From Semisulcospira habei (lineage: Eukaryota; Mollusca; Gastropoda; Semisulcospiridae), in assembly GCA_036245525.1 (NCBI GenBank), contig BTPG01000006.1:67450708-67514707 (forward strand): 64,000 nucleotides of DNA, given 5' to 3'. Below the pieces are notes generated by a model, which searched no databases, was not told the origin of the DNA, and was given only the letters and a program-made list of their open reading frames with translations. Shown here in pieces: positions 53,531 to 63,756 of the stretch. Within the stretch, counting starts at the first letter, position 1. The number at the start of each line of letters is the position of its first letter. The translations under genes and the position numbers were made by a program.

Positions 53531-54515
53531 ACGACTGCCCTGCATTCCCTGCCCAGAGCAGGACCATGGGGACTAGCACTGTCGGAGGATATGCGGAAGC
53601 GTAGAGGCCGACTCCAGAGCTAGAGAGCGCGCTGAGTGCCCAGGCGAGGGGGGCCGGGCCGGGAGGGGTGAGGGGTGAGCTGTCGATTCCACTTGTGGCG
53701 AAGCGGTCAACCCTGGGAGTCTCCCACTGAGCGCAAGTCATCTGAATGCTATCCGGGCGAAGTTCGCTCTGTGGTGGAGCTGGCCGCGCCGAGCGAGGGA
53801 GATGGCTGGGACGAACAGGAGGCCAGGGCCGGGTCGCGCTCGGAGAGCGATGCCGCGATCTTCGCACCACCGGAAAGGACAAGGAGGTCTCGGTGTCGGA
53901 GACGAGTTTTCCACGCAGTGAGGTTGGAGAGGCGAGAGATACTCCTGACACGAGCCACGCGAGGTCTGTCCTGCGGCGCAGCGGGAACCGGTACCGGGGA
54001 AGCACAGTCGTGGGGAACGGATGCCAGTGGGGAAGCCAGCGAGAGCACAGCCTGCTGGGGGTTTAGCCAGACTCTGGCGAGAACCGCATCCACTTGAGAC
54101 ACCTGTCGGGTTAGGGAAGCGAACTTCCTGGACAGGCGTTCCGGAGGTGCCCCTGGTCGATGTCTGTCAGAACTCCACGCGCAGGCGCCCAGACCGGCGC
54201 ACGGGAGCTAGGTCCGCCTAGCTGACACTGGCCCGGGCGTAGCGTCAAGATTGCAGAAGAAGCAGCACCTCTCTGTCCTTGTCCAAGGCGGACTCCGACC
54301 GGTTCCATAGGAGATGTCGTGCAAGAGGGGACCCGTCTGGTCCCGGCGACGATGGTGTCCATGATGTGAAGCACCCCTCCACTGACTGAGGTCGAGGCCA
54401 AGGGCAGCTTCCTGACTGGAGACGACGTGCCGGAGGTGAAGAGCCGGAGGATTCACGCGGGGGGAGCCAGGGGACGATCCGATAGGCGCCCGACAGGTCC
54501 AGACTGTCTTCACAT
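53523..54515 (-). pseudogene. RT-RNase H remnant of DIRS copy 2
   Basis: Fragments align with copy 1: WETPRVDRFATSGIDSS and PLAWALSALSSS (RNase H to post-RNase H region), LVSGVSLASPTSLRG, and near 54515 SICEDSLDLSGAYRIVP (RT palm start). Frames are shifted many times and the YLDD region is deleted. Confidence 0.65.
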
Positions 54516-54644
54516 ATACTTGTAACAAACAAGTCTAGGTCCCTTGGCTTTCTGTTTTATCCAAGTCCTCCCAAGACAGACCCACTTGGGGAGTACACCA
54601 AAAGTACACTTCTACTGAAGGGGTTAAGCCATATCTATACTCAC

Positions 54645-54732
54645 TCGTTCTGTTGATGGGTTCCCCCACGAGCTGGCTCTGTCGTTTGGTCTGGAAATAA
54701 GAGTTGCTCATGTCTTCGCTCCGACGAAGACG
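54645..54732 (-). CDS. KIF17: KIF17-like kinesin, penultimate exon
   Basis: Acceptor TCTGTTTTTCAG before 54732, donor GTGAGT after 54645; phase 0 in, phase 1 out. It encodes RLRRSEDMSNSYFQTKRQSQ then LVGEPINRT. A short polar exon in the tail between the C-terminal coiled coil and the terminal basic cluster. The phase match to 51869 and to 56005 supports its inclusion; no domain is visible by itself. Confidence 0.65.
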
Positions 54733-54770
54733 CTGAAAAACAGAGGAAGACATCAGTTAAAAATATCAAT

Positions 54771-54935
54771 TCACACATTCCCTGCACATAAAGAAAAAAA
54801 AAGTGAGCACGATTCATCTGCAAGAGACATAGCTCCTCATGAGCCCGTGCAGCTGCAGGGGCTCATGAGGATATATGCCTCTTGTTGACACCACTTTATA
54901 TCCACAATCTGCATCAACTGGCAGTGAAGGGTTTA
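54771..54935. mobile_element. Family A MITE, left end lost
   Basis: ATTCCCTGCACATAAAG, core 54819-54886, right end GGCAGTGAAGGGTTTAAA. It lies 39 bp 5' of the acceptor at 54733. Confidence 0.7.
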
Positions 54936-55104
54936 AAATAAAATCCAAGACAAACTATGAAGAAATGCTATAGAAGTGACGTGAATGTGGGTGACAATTT
55001 GGACATCAGCAAACTTACATGTACTTCTTTTAACCCATATTATACTGAGGCTAAAAGCTTCAAATTTGTGCACTTCCATAATTATGCAAGCTACATTATA
55101 GTAC

Positions 55105-55257
55105 TTACAGATAAGGATATAGACCAATGGCTTTAGTTCAAGCGTGGTGCCAGAATAGCTTGGCGCCTAGAGGCACCAAGCTATTCTGGCACTACCCTTG
55201 AACTATTTTAGTCAAACTTATTTTGCACACTGGTGTATTCTGAATGATAAGGGTTAA
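55105..55257. mobile_element. Family B MITE, left end degraded
   Basis: Hairpin 55134-55204 around GGCGCCTAGAGGCACC; right end CTGAATGATAAGGGTTAA. Confidence 0.65.
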
Positions 55258-55667
55258 CCCTTCAAAATGTAATCTATTTGAACAGGAGTCTTACCAAAAG
55301 GTCAGCATGAACTGCAATTTCTTTTCACAGATGGTTATACTAGTTATAGTTCACAATATCTCCCTTATATATGTTTTTTTTGCATATATATGTAAACTAA
55401 CTTACTTAAGCTCTTAAAGTTCAAGTGTCATAAAATGGTTGACTTTCCTTCTCTTCTGCCCTTTTACTACGCAGAAGAAGCAGCATGACACCCTTGTTAC
55501 TTGTGTCTCTCATATGAAATTGTAAAAAAAAGGTAGGAAAGTCTTAGATACAGCATGACAACATTGAGAACCTGTCGTATTGGTGACATTTAGCAAATGA
55601 AGTCTGCCCTGAAGCAGGCAACTTTCAAATCTGCACACGATATGTAACCATAAATAACAGATACAAC

Positions 55668-55980
55668 TTAACCCCCTTCACTGTCGAGAAAAAAAGTGAA
55701 CACGATCCAACTGCAAGAGACGCAGATCCTCATGAGACCCCGCGACTGCAGGGGCTCATCAGGATCTATGCCTCTTGCTGAGACCAATTTGTAACACAAT
55801 CCAACTGCAAGAGATACAGATCCTCATGAGACCCAGCAACTGCAGGGGCTCATCAGGATCTATGCCTCTTGCTGAGACCAATTTGTATATATGTTCCCTG
55901 GTCGGTTTTGGCATTTGGTCGTTGAATGAACCAAGATTTCAGAAACAAAAATGTATGTACAGTGGCAGGGAAGGGGTCAA
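55668..55980. mobile_element. Family A MITE with duplicated hairpin
   Basis: TTAACCCCCTTCACTGTCG to GTGGCAGGGAAGGGGTCAA. Two hairpin cores in direct tandem (55714-55778 and 55808-55872), each with CCAACTGCAAGAGA in front and CTTGCTGAGACCAATTTGTA behind. It ends 24 bp after the exon donor at 56004. Confidence 0.8.
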
Positions 55981-56004
55981 TACTCAAAAGAGACAGCGCA
56001 CTAC

Positions 56005-56132
56005 CTCTCTCAGCTTCTCATCACTGAAGTCATCAGGCGTAGGACTGCCCTCCATATCTCCGTTCATGGATGGGGAACCCCTCATGCGGGAACTTGGTAA
56101 AATGGTGCCTGGAGGTGGTGCGAATAAAATGT
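56005..56132 (-). CDS. KIF17: KIF17-like kinesin, exon with acidic/SP segment
   Basis: Acceptor GGTTTCCTTCTGAAG before 56132, donor GTAGTG after 56005; phase 1 in, phase 0 out. It encodes DILFAPPPGTILPSSRMRGS, PSMNGDMEGSPTPDDFSDEK and LREV or LRE at the donor. The SPTPDDFSDEK stretch is a plausible phosphorylation or binding segment (inference). Phases agree with both neighbouring exons. Confidence 0.7.
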
Positions 56133-56371
56133 CTTCAGAAGGAAACCAAATGAAAAGGGAGAAAAAAATCACTAATACCGGTAATCAAAAACTTCTCACA
56201 GATAATTCTGTTTTCAATCAATGGAATATACACAACAGCTGTATGAAAACTACACACATGAAATTTTTGTATGTCACACATGTTGGTAGAGTGAGCCTGC
56301 GTGGTTCCATTTCCATCTACTCATTTATTTACATGGGTGACAGTGCAACAAATTGAAATGACTGAAAATGC

Positions 56372-56585
56372 TTAACCCATTCAGCCCTGACGCACTACAT
56401 CAGGAGATGGGTCGACCATGATAATTCAAGGATAGTGCCAGATTAGCTTGGCGCCTGTTGGCGCCAAGCTAATCTGGCACTACCCTTGAATTATCATGGT
56501 CGATCCATCTCCTGCAACTGGTGCATAGTCATTAGATGACGCCTTCAAAATGTGGGAAATACAGTCATCGGGCTGAAAGAGTTAA
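56372..56585. mobile_element. Family B MITE, complete
   Basis: TTAACCCATTCAGCCCTGAC to CGGGCTGAAAGAGTTAA. A model copy: hairpin 56406-56512 is almost perfect around GGCGCCTGTTGGCGCC. Confidence 0.9.
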
Positions 56586-56611
56586 TGGACTCGTCCCATA
56601 ATCTATCCCCA

Positions 56612-56678
56612 ACAAGAGACATAAATTCTTATGTGCCCCTGTGGATGCAGGGGCACATGAGAATTTATATCTCTTGCA
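56612..56678. repeat. Family A hairpin core without ends
   Basis: CAAGAGACATAAATTCTTAT ... AATTTATATCTCTTGCAG around GTGCCCCTGTGGATGCAGGG. The arm base changes are compensated on both sides. Confidence 0.7.
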
Positions 56679-56689
56679 GGTGGTACAGG

Positions 56690-57376
56690 ATGGCTGAAGA
56701 GCTATTCTGTCTCAAGAAAAAGGTTAAAATTGAGCTTTCTTGGATTTTGAAAAAGCTGAATCAGCTTCTAGGACTGAGGACTGTGTCACACATGGTAGTT
56801 TGACATCGGAGCGCACAGCATTTTTCGCAAATATTTCCGCAAAGAGCCTCTTTTCTATACCGAACTTAGAAGAAATATCATTCAGTGACAGTGGACCTAA
56901 TATATTTACTTTTAAGAAACTTGAACAATGTGTCAGTTTTGCTGTACTGTTGTAAAAAATTATCAATTTTTTCATTAAATGACTGACTTAACATCCCTAA
57001 ATGTGCCCTAGATATATTAAGCCCAGTATAAGAAAGATCCACTTTGGCCAAGTTTTCAAACCTGAAACAGTGCAGGCATACATGAAGTCTGCATGCTTGA
57101 CTTCGATATTGAAATCTGCCAGAGCTCTATTTAGGGTGCCAAAAATGGCTCATTCTGGTCTTTTCACTAAATTTTACCACTGCAGAGTAAAATCGACATA
57201 TCACAGGAGTTCAGTAAAATTATTCCATATTAGGTCAATTGTCACTAAATGATATTTGTTCTTAAAGTGGTAAAGAAAAGTCTTTCTTTGCAGAGATATT
57301 TGGCAAAAATGTTGCGCGCTCTGATGTCAAATGGCTTTATCATGTTGACCAACACTTCGCTCGCATCAGCCCTTAC
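56690..57376. other. Kinesin intron, nothing recognised
   Basis: AT-rich intron sequence between the exons at 56132 and 57377; no further exon, MITE or retroelement recognised. Confidence 0.5.
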
Positions 57377-57644
57377 CAGTGGCGGTGGTGGGAAGTGAGG
57401 TCCTGTCTATCACCATCTTGGGCAGCACCCACTTCTGCTCCTCCTCATTCCACTTGCACTCGGTGCGCACGCGGTCCAGGTTGTAGTAGTTGGAGTCGCG
57501 GCGCAGGCAGGGCTGGATGCGGGCGATGATGGCGTCGAGGAGCATGATGTGCCGCTCCTGCTTGCGGATGGTATCCAGGTAGTCGATGCGGTCAAACTCA
57601 AACTCAGACTGCAAGTCCACGATCTCCCTCTCCAGGCTTTGGAT
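57377..57644 (-). CDS. KIF17: KIF17-like kinesin, coiled-coil/tail exon
   Basis: Acceptor CCCTCCCTACAG before 57644, donor GTAAGG after 57377; phase 0 in, phase 1 out. It encodes IQSLEREIVDLQSEFEFDRI, DYLDTIRKQERHIMLLDAII, ARIQPCLRRDSNYYNLDRVR and TECKWNEEEQKWVLPKMVID. This block (LQSEF-x-DR-x-DYL-x-TIR-x-QE... followed by (I/V)QP..RRD.NY.NL...R and W.LP) is a hallmark of the distal coiled coil and tail of KIF17/OSM-3 type kinesins. This is the most diagnostic exon of the gene in the window. About 236 residues of the protein are encoded here in all. Confidence 0.75.
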
Positions 57645-57698
57645 CTGTAGGGAGGGGAACATACGTCCAACATACAAAATAAAGAAACGAACAATCAG

Positions 57699-58037
57699 TT
57701 AACCCCTTTACTGCCAGGCAACACAGACTGTGTTTGTGAAATCACAGTAAATGCAACTTCAAAATATCCCCTCAAAGGAACATGGTCACAAAGTGGTTTC
57801 AGCATGAGGTGCCCAAGTAAGCAAAGGTCGTAGGGCCCATGACAGCCACAGTTGGCTTGTGAACGGCTGTGCGCGGGTCTATCGCAGCCACCATGAGCCT
57901 GAAGACGTTTTGCTACTGGGAAAAAAATCTTCATGAGCCCTTGCACAGGCAGGACTCATGAGGATCTATATCTCTTGCAGGTGAGTGGTGTTCAATTTTT
58001 CTCATACCGTTTGTGTGAACCAGCAGTGAAAGGGTCA
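57699..58037. mobile_element. Family A MITE with a family D insertion, flanked by 28-bp repeats
   Basis: TTAACCCCTTTACTGCCAGG to CAGCAGTGAAAGGGTCAA; a family D copy (57818-57915) interrupts the left arm of the hairpin. The flank ACAAAATAAAGAAACGAACA at 57674 recurs as CAAAATAAAGAAACAAACGA at 58036, so element plus flank lie between direct repeats. Confidence 0.7.
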
Positions 58038-58059
58038 AAATAAAGAAACAAACGATCAG

Positions 58060-58317
58060 TTAAACTCATTCAGCCCCACGCAGGTATTTCCCAAATATGG
58101 GAGGCATCATCTAACGACTGTGCACCTGTTGCAGGAGATGGATCGACCATGATAATTCAAGGGCAGTGCCAGATTAGCTTGGCGCGATCGACCATGATAA
58201 TTCAAGGGCAGTGCCAGATTAGCGTGGCGCCAACAGGCGCCAAGCTAATCTGGCACTGCCCTTGAATTATCATGGTAGCCCATCTCCTGCTGTAGAGCGT
58301 CAGGGCTGAATGGGGTA
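58060..58317. mobile_element. Family B MITE with repeated arm, at the DIRS terminus
   Basis: TTAAACTCATTCAGCCCCAC to GGGCTGAATGGGGTAA. The segment CGACCATGATAATTCAAGGG through TAGC is present twice in tandem on the left arm. Its right end coincides with the end of the DIRS-like element. Confidence 0.8.
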
Positions 58318-58672
58318 AAAATTCATTTTTCTCTAAAAGGTATTTTTTCGAAAAATACTTACCGATGACATGACTTTGTGGAAATGTCTACTACTAGCTC
58401 AATTTTAGCCTACTCACCCGTTGTGTGCCCACACAACCCGGGAGGCACTCGGGGAACCCCCCTAGAGGGGCCGAGAGTTGTCTCCCGTTTCCTGCCCTAC
58501 CGGATCCGGTCACGAGACCGGCCAGTCTGATACTTCGCTCGAAAGCGGCAAGCGGGGCAGGAGGGAGGGTCCTCCGAGTCATGTCATCGGTAAGTATTTT
58601 TCGAAAAAATACCTTTTAGAGAAAAATGAATTTGTTTCCTCAAAAACATTACCGATGACATGACTTTGTGGA
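58318..58672. repeat. Right-end inverted/direct repeat block of DIRS copy 1
   Basis: AAATTCATTTTTCTCTAAAA plus GGTATTTTTTCGAAAAATAC and TTACCGATGACATGAC (58319-58375) recur inverted at 58577-58634. TTACCGATGACATGACTTTG occurs directly at 58359 and 58648. DIRS elements are known to have inverted terminal repeats and an internal complementary region that together support circular intermediates; this block fits that design. Confidence 0.75.
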
Positions 58673-58773
58673 AGAATTGCGATGAGGAGGAGGGTGCCGC
58701 GCAAAACTTCTTAATGGTAAACAGTGCCGTCCTCCCAGTCGCAAACTCACAACAATTTTAGCAAAGTGCATAC

Positions 58774-59900
58774 CTACGGCGCTGGGAGGGAGTGTTGCGC
58801 CGCGGCGATGTCCCCCACCAGTGCGAGATTCTCTCGTTGGCCTGCCAGGTCCCTGAGGTAGAAGCGGGCGAATACAGATTCAGTCTGCCAGCCCACAGCT
58901 GCCACGATGTCCTTGACAGCGCAGTTTCGATCAAACGCGAGGCTCGTGGCCATGGCTCGTACCTCATGTGCGCGAATGTGCAGCCTCTTCGCTCCCTGCG
59001 GGGAGATATCTTGATAAGCGGAGCGTATAACCCAGCGGAGCCAGGAAGAGATCGTCTGGGCTGTTATGTCATTCCTGCTGGGTCTCAGATGTAGGAAGAG
59101 GCGCGAACGCCCTCTGCGGAAGGCTTTAGATCGTCGCAGATAAACTCTAAGGGCGCGCACGGGATCCTGTTGCCTGGTCTCCTGGGACAGAGGGTTGGTT
59201 CTTAGCGGCCGTAAGGTGATAACCTGAGGCGCAGTCAGAGGAGACCTGTTCTTGGCAAGGAAGGCAGGGTCAGTGAGGAGTTGAACAGACCCGTCCGCTC
59301 GGAACTGTAGGCAGGTAGGCCGCGCCGAGAGTGCGTGTAGCTCACTCACCCGAGAGGCGGTAGCAAGGGCCAGCACGAAGCACGTCTTTCGTGTCACATC
59401 TGCGAAACGGGCCAAAGGTAAGGGTTCAAATCTGTCAGAATTCAACCACGTTAGCACCCAGGGCAGGTCCCAGCGGGGAAGGAGTGAGCGGTGTGTTGGG
59501 CGCTGGATGCCGAAGTGTCCCATAAGGTCGGCTAAGTCTTTGCAGGCGCCCGGGTCTGGGTGTCCAAGGTGTCGATAAGTGTCAGCGATCATGGACAGGT
59601 AACCCCTCACAGTGATGGGGGCCAGGCCTATGTCTCGGAAGAGCCAGAGGAAGAAGTCCGCCAGCTGAGGATTAGTCAGTTCCGTGGGGGACAGGCCGTG
59701 CTCGGAGCACCAGGAATACAGGATTCGCCACTTTCCCTCGTAGACTCGAATGGTCGAAGGTCTGCGGGCCGCAGCGATCGCCTCCACTGCTGCACCCGAG
59801 TAGCCTCTAGCTCTGAGGGCTTGCCGCACAACCTCCAGGCGTGAAGGAGGAGCCGCTCCGGGCAAGGGTGGAACAGCGGCTGACGCGGTTGCTTGAGCAT
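58774..59900 (-). CDS. DIRS tyrosine recombinase
   Basis: The frame is open from 61680 to TAG (58774-58776), but only about the last 375 residues look like a recombinase; the upstream part is the other frame of RT. A SAM-like N-terminal segment (STIRVYEGKWRILYSWCSEH, SPTELTNPQLADFFLWLF) is followed by the catalytic domain. Catalytic Arg is in LALATASRVSELHALS, HxxR in IRAHEVRAMATSLAF, and the nucleophile Tyr in FARFYLRDLAGQ (codon 58860-58858). All required residues are present. The enzyme would integrate a circular DNA copy without target duplication. The start codon is not clear; overlap with the RT frame is usual in this group. Confidence 0.85.
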
Positions 59901-61955
59901 GGTGCGTGGGGCGGGAAGCAGCAGGGGCGGGTCCGTGGCGAGGCTGAGTAGGTCGGTGGTCCAGGAGCGGTTTCAGGCGAACGGTGCGACTAACAGTAGG
60001 ACCGCCGAGCAGCCCCGAAGCTTGAGAAGGACTTTGGGTACGAGAACCATCGGGGGGAAGGCGTAAGCCACAAGGCTGTCCCAGGGAATGGAGAGCGCAT
60101 CGACAGCCCAGGCAAGGGGATCGGGAATCGGGGAGACGAAGAGAGGCAGCTGATGGTTCCACCTCGTGGCAAACAAGTCGACCTGGGGAGTCTCCCACCG
60201 GGCACAGATCATCCGAAAGATGTCCTGCCAAAGGGTCCATTCCGTGTGCAAGAGCTGGCCGCGGCGAGACAGCGAGTCGGCTAAGACATTCAGGTGTCCG
60301 GGGATGTGTCGGGCTCGAATGGTAATACCCCGGTCCTCGCACCAACGCATCATCCGGTAGAGGAGCATACAAAGGACGGGAGAGCGAGTGCCACCTTGTT
60401 TCTGGATGTAAGCCACCACAGTCGTATTGTCCGAGAGGACGAGTAGCTCCTGGTGCCTGAGGAGATCCTCCCAGAACTGCAGGGCTTGCCAAACGGCCTG
60501 CATCTCCAGCCAGTTGATGTGGGTGTGCGCTAGGTCCGCGGGCCAGGGCCCCGAAGTCGAGAGAAACCGAGGAAGGAGATGAGCGCCCCACCCAGTGAGG
60601 CTGGCGTCGACACACAGCGAGGTCTGGGGTGGAGGAGAGGCCAGGGGAACTCCCGACGCTAGCCAAGAGTGGTCGGTCCACCGACGAAGATGAGGAAGCA
60701 GCATCTGGGGCACCGGAACCAACATCGTTAAGTCGCCGGACGACGGGCGCCAATGGAGTAGGAGATGCAGCTGGATCGGCCGGGAGTAGAGACGACCTAG
60801 GGGGATAAGGTCCGCTGCGGCGTTCAGCAGGCCCAGAAGCTGGAGCCAGACCCTGGCGGGGGCCACGTCCTGCCATCCTAACTGACCGGCTAGATCCGCA
60901 ATCTTCTGGATCCGGGGGGCCGGGAGGTGCACCGTGTTGAGGTCGGTTGCAAATTCCATGCCCAGGTGCACGAAGCGGCGGGACGGAGAGAGATCCGACT
61001 TGCCGTCGTTTACTAAAAAGCCCAAGTGTGCCAGTAGAAGCAGCAGCGCATCCCTGTCCGACGCGAGCGAAGTCTCGGACTGGTTGCGTAGGAGGAGGTC
61101 GTCTAGGTAATTCGACGTCGGACTGGAGGATGACTGTCGGGCCTTGGCGACTACGGCATCCATCAGCCGGATGAACACCCAGGGGCTGAGGTTGAGTCCG
61201 AACGGGAGCGCGCAAAACTGGTATACTACGCCGTCGATCGCAAACCGGAGGAACTTCCTGGAGGCCTGGTGCATCGGGACATGCAGGTACGCATCTGAAA
61301 GGTCCAAGCTGACTGCGAAGTCCAGAGGCTAGACCACGGCTTTCAGGGCTCGGGCAGTCTCCATCCGGAAGGAGGGGGCTGTAATGTACTTGTTCAGGGC
61401 CGAGAGATCGATAACCGGATGCCATCTCCCTCCAGGCTTTGGAACGACGAACAAGCGGCTGTAGAAGGCTGGGGAGTCGGGGACGCGTACCACCTCCGTG
61501 GTGGCTTTCCTCAGGAGGGAGGAGACCTCTCCCTGAAGAGCGGAGGCCTTCAACGGGTCGCTGGGAATCTCGGTCCAAAGGGGGGAGCGACGCAAAGGAG
61601 GCGGGCTGCGAAAGGCGATCCGGAGGCCGGCCGAGACGGTGTCGCAAATCCAGGGGTCGTCGGGAAAGAGTGTGAGCCAATTTCCGCTGAAAAAGGCTAG
61701 CCTCCCACCGACCGGAGACCCCGAAGTGGTCGGTGGGGGCAAGGCTGGGGGGCAGTCAGGCAGCCCGCCCGCGACACGGTCGCCGGGCGGGACGGGGCCA
61801 AGCAGGGGCACGGGACCTGGAGGGTCTAGGACGGCCAAAGGCGGGGGCCTGCTCAGGGGCCGAAGCAGGGGCTGAAGCGGCAGAGGGTCTAACCGACCGC
61901 GAGGCGCGACCCCTAGCCTGGCGGGAGGACGGAAAGCGGCGGGGAGGAGGAGCAC
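59676..61955 (-). pseudogene. DIRS reverse transcriptase-RNase H
   Basis: One frame, interrupted by TAG (61331-61329) and TGA (59975-59973). Before the first stop: VGGRLAFFSGNWLTLF and SRLFVVPKPGGRWHPVIDLS. Then RT palm SLDLSDAYLHVPM, FCALPFGLNLSPWVFIRL and the catalytic SNYLDDLLLR. RNase H follows with SLCVDASLTGWGAHLL, HINWLEMQAVWQAL and LVLSDNTTVVAYIQKQGG, and then VDLFATRWNHQLPLF...YAFPP, the region where some DIRS elements are reported to carry a methyltransferase-like domain (not confirmed here). After TGA the frame goes on through WTTDLLSLATDPPLLLP to 59676, overlapping the recombinase. Confidence 0.85.
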
Positions 61956-63756
61956 TCACAGGCCAGCGGTCGGGGTTGGAGGCTCGAACGGAGGACCAGG
62001 TGTCGCCGAAAAGCAGGGGACCACCCAGCGGAGCACGACGAAGCTGCGCACGCAGGTCAGGTGGCATCCCTCGGCAGGCAAGCAGAAGGGCATCTCGACG
62101 CATCAGGTCACAGTTGGCGGAGGCATCCATAGCGTTGACCGACGAGTGGTAGGCGGCGCGGTTGGCGACTTCCGCTAAGACGAGTAAATCCCCAAGGAGA
62201 GGCGTGATAGAAGGATGCCAGGAGTCTTCCACACGACGAACCAGGGCTTGAGTGAGCAGCTCCAGGAACCCAGCGCAGGCTACGGTGTTCCGCACCAGGG
62301 ACGCAGTCATATCCAGGCCACGAGGGAGGGAACGGCGAAGAAGAGCGGGGCCGCCAGCTTGCGACACGGCAGGGGGGTCCATCGCAGGAAGAGGGATGGA
62401 GAAAGCCTGGGAATGGCCGGCATACCAGTCCCGACGGAAGGCGATGTCCAGGCCAGCCGGCCAGCGACGATCGGAGAAGAACACCGGCTCTCGAGACGCG
62501 GGAAGTTGCAGGTGCGCTGAGAAGACATCTCGCAGCTCCTTAAATCCAGGCGGCTGGGGAAGCGACTTGAACCTCTTAACTTGACGCTCGGCATCCACGA
62601 AGGCAGAGACCTTCCTCTTCAGGGGGGGAGAGGCTGGGCAGGAGTCCGCTGGCAGAGTGGCCGCGATGATCCTGGCGGCTTCGTCCAAAGAGGGTCTCCG
62701 CACGGGACGACGACGGAAGGGTCGAGGGGACATCATCACCGACGTCGGCGGGCGAAAGGGCGCGACCATCCTCATCCAACAGGGCCGAGACGGAGTCCTC
62801 GGGCAGCAAACTGAGGGCTTCTTCATCCAGGGGGCGGCGAGGAGGTGGGCGAGGCACCGAGGAAGGCCGAAGCTTGGGCGGGGACGCGTGTCGAACCTCG
62901 TGGGAAGCCCGGGAACGAGCCGGCAGCGACGACGGAGGCGGGGATCGCCGAGGCGAACGCGAGCGAGGAGGGGTCCTGTCCGGTGTGCGGGAACGACGTC
63001 TGGATGAAGGACAGCGGACAACCGGAGAGGGGCGCCGCCCACGGGAAGAGGGCCGATGATGGCGGTGACGCGGCGAACGCATCGAACGGTGCGAGGGCGA
63101 GCGCGACCGCGCACGCGACGAGGAGTGGTGGGTGGAGCGGCGACTATCCCGGCGGGAGGAATGATCCTTCCGGCGGCGCTCGAGGGGCGAGCGCGAGTGT
63201 CTAGAGCTGACGGTGGAACGGGATGAGTCGGGGGCGCGACCGTGTCGCGTAGGTTGAGGCTGACGTCTCTCCTGGCCGGACTCAGTGAGAAGGGCTCTAT
63301 GCCGGCGTTCAGATCCTCCGGAAGGATCAGCGGGCTTATCGGGGAGAGAGAGAGGATGAAGGCCGGTCAACGTGGGACGGCTCATGGCAGACTTCTGCAG
63401 GCCGGGCTCAGTGAGGCGGGCGCTCTGCCGGCAAACAGACCCTCCGGTAGGGTCAGCGGGCGTGGCAGCAGTGGCAGTCCTCTGGTCAGCGAACAACGCA
63501 GGGTCCCGACGAGCAATCCGTTCCGAGAGGCCGAGGCGAGGAAGGGCGGTCGTTACCACAGGGGCGGCGGAAGTGTCAACAGGAGCCGGACGAGAGATAG
63601 CAGACGGTAAAAACTCCAGAGGTCAGACCAACGGATCTCCGGCCAGGTCGCACAGACATCGCAGAGATGGTCCGAGGCGCAGCCCGAACAGGGGAGGCAG
63701 ACCGCATGGTCGTCCGTCGGCCACTGGAAGTCGCCGCATTGAGAGCAAGTAAGCAT
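61756..63756 (-). pseudogene. DIRS gag-like ORF1, frameshifted
   Basis: The likely start is ATG at 63756 (MLTCSQCGDFQW). A Cys-rich motif CLPCSGCASDHLCDVCATWP suggests zinc binding. A frameshift near 63620 leads into the 63559-62576 frame, an SR/RS-rich basic region (RARSRSPSHRSMRSPRHRHH) ending in acidic DEDGRALSPADVGDD. A second shift near 62700 leads into the 63114-61756 frame with SLDEAARIIAATLP, KRKVSAFVDAERQVKRFKSL and a conserved gag core (SVNAMDASANCDLMRRDALL). The SR region imitates splicing factors but belongs to the element. The gag binds element RNA by analogy with other retroelements. Confidence 0.7.

Larger units (their letters stand above)
52008..54520 (-). mobile_element. DIRS-like element, copy 2 (truncated, intronic)
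   Basis: Homologous to the 3' half of 58318-64000: right-end repeats, recombinase, then part of RNase H and RT up to SLDLSGAYRIVP near 54515. The gag and the RT fingers are absent. It lies in the kinesin intron between 54645 and 51869, in the gene's sense orientation. Confidence 0.8.

Noticed and set aside
53183..54221. Several + strand Gly/Arg/Ala-rich frames
   Set aside because: They are antisense shadows of the GC-rich second DIRS copy.
58774..61680. Single 968-residue protein
   Set aside because: Its first roughly 590 residues are the alternative frame of the RT-RNase H region; only the last part has recombinase motifs.
62576..63559. SR-rich splicing factor
   Set aside because: It lies in frame order directly upstream of RT and recombinase of the DIRS-like element, with a Cys-rich gag start before it.
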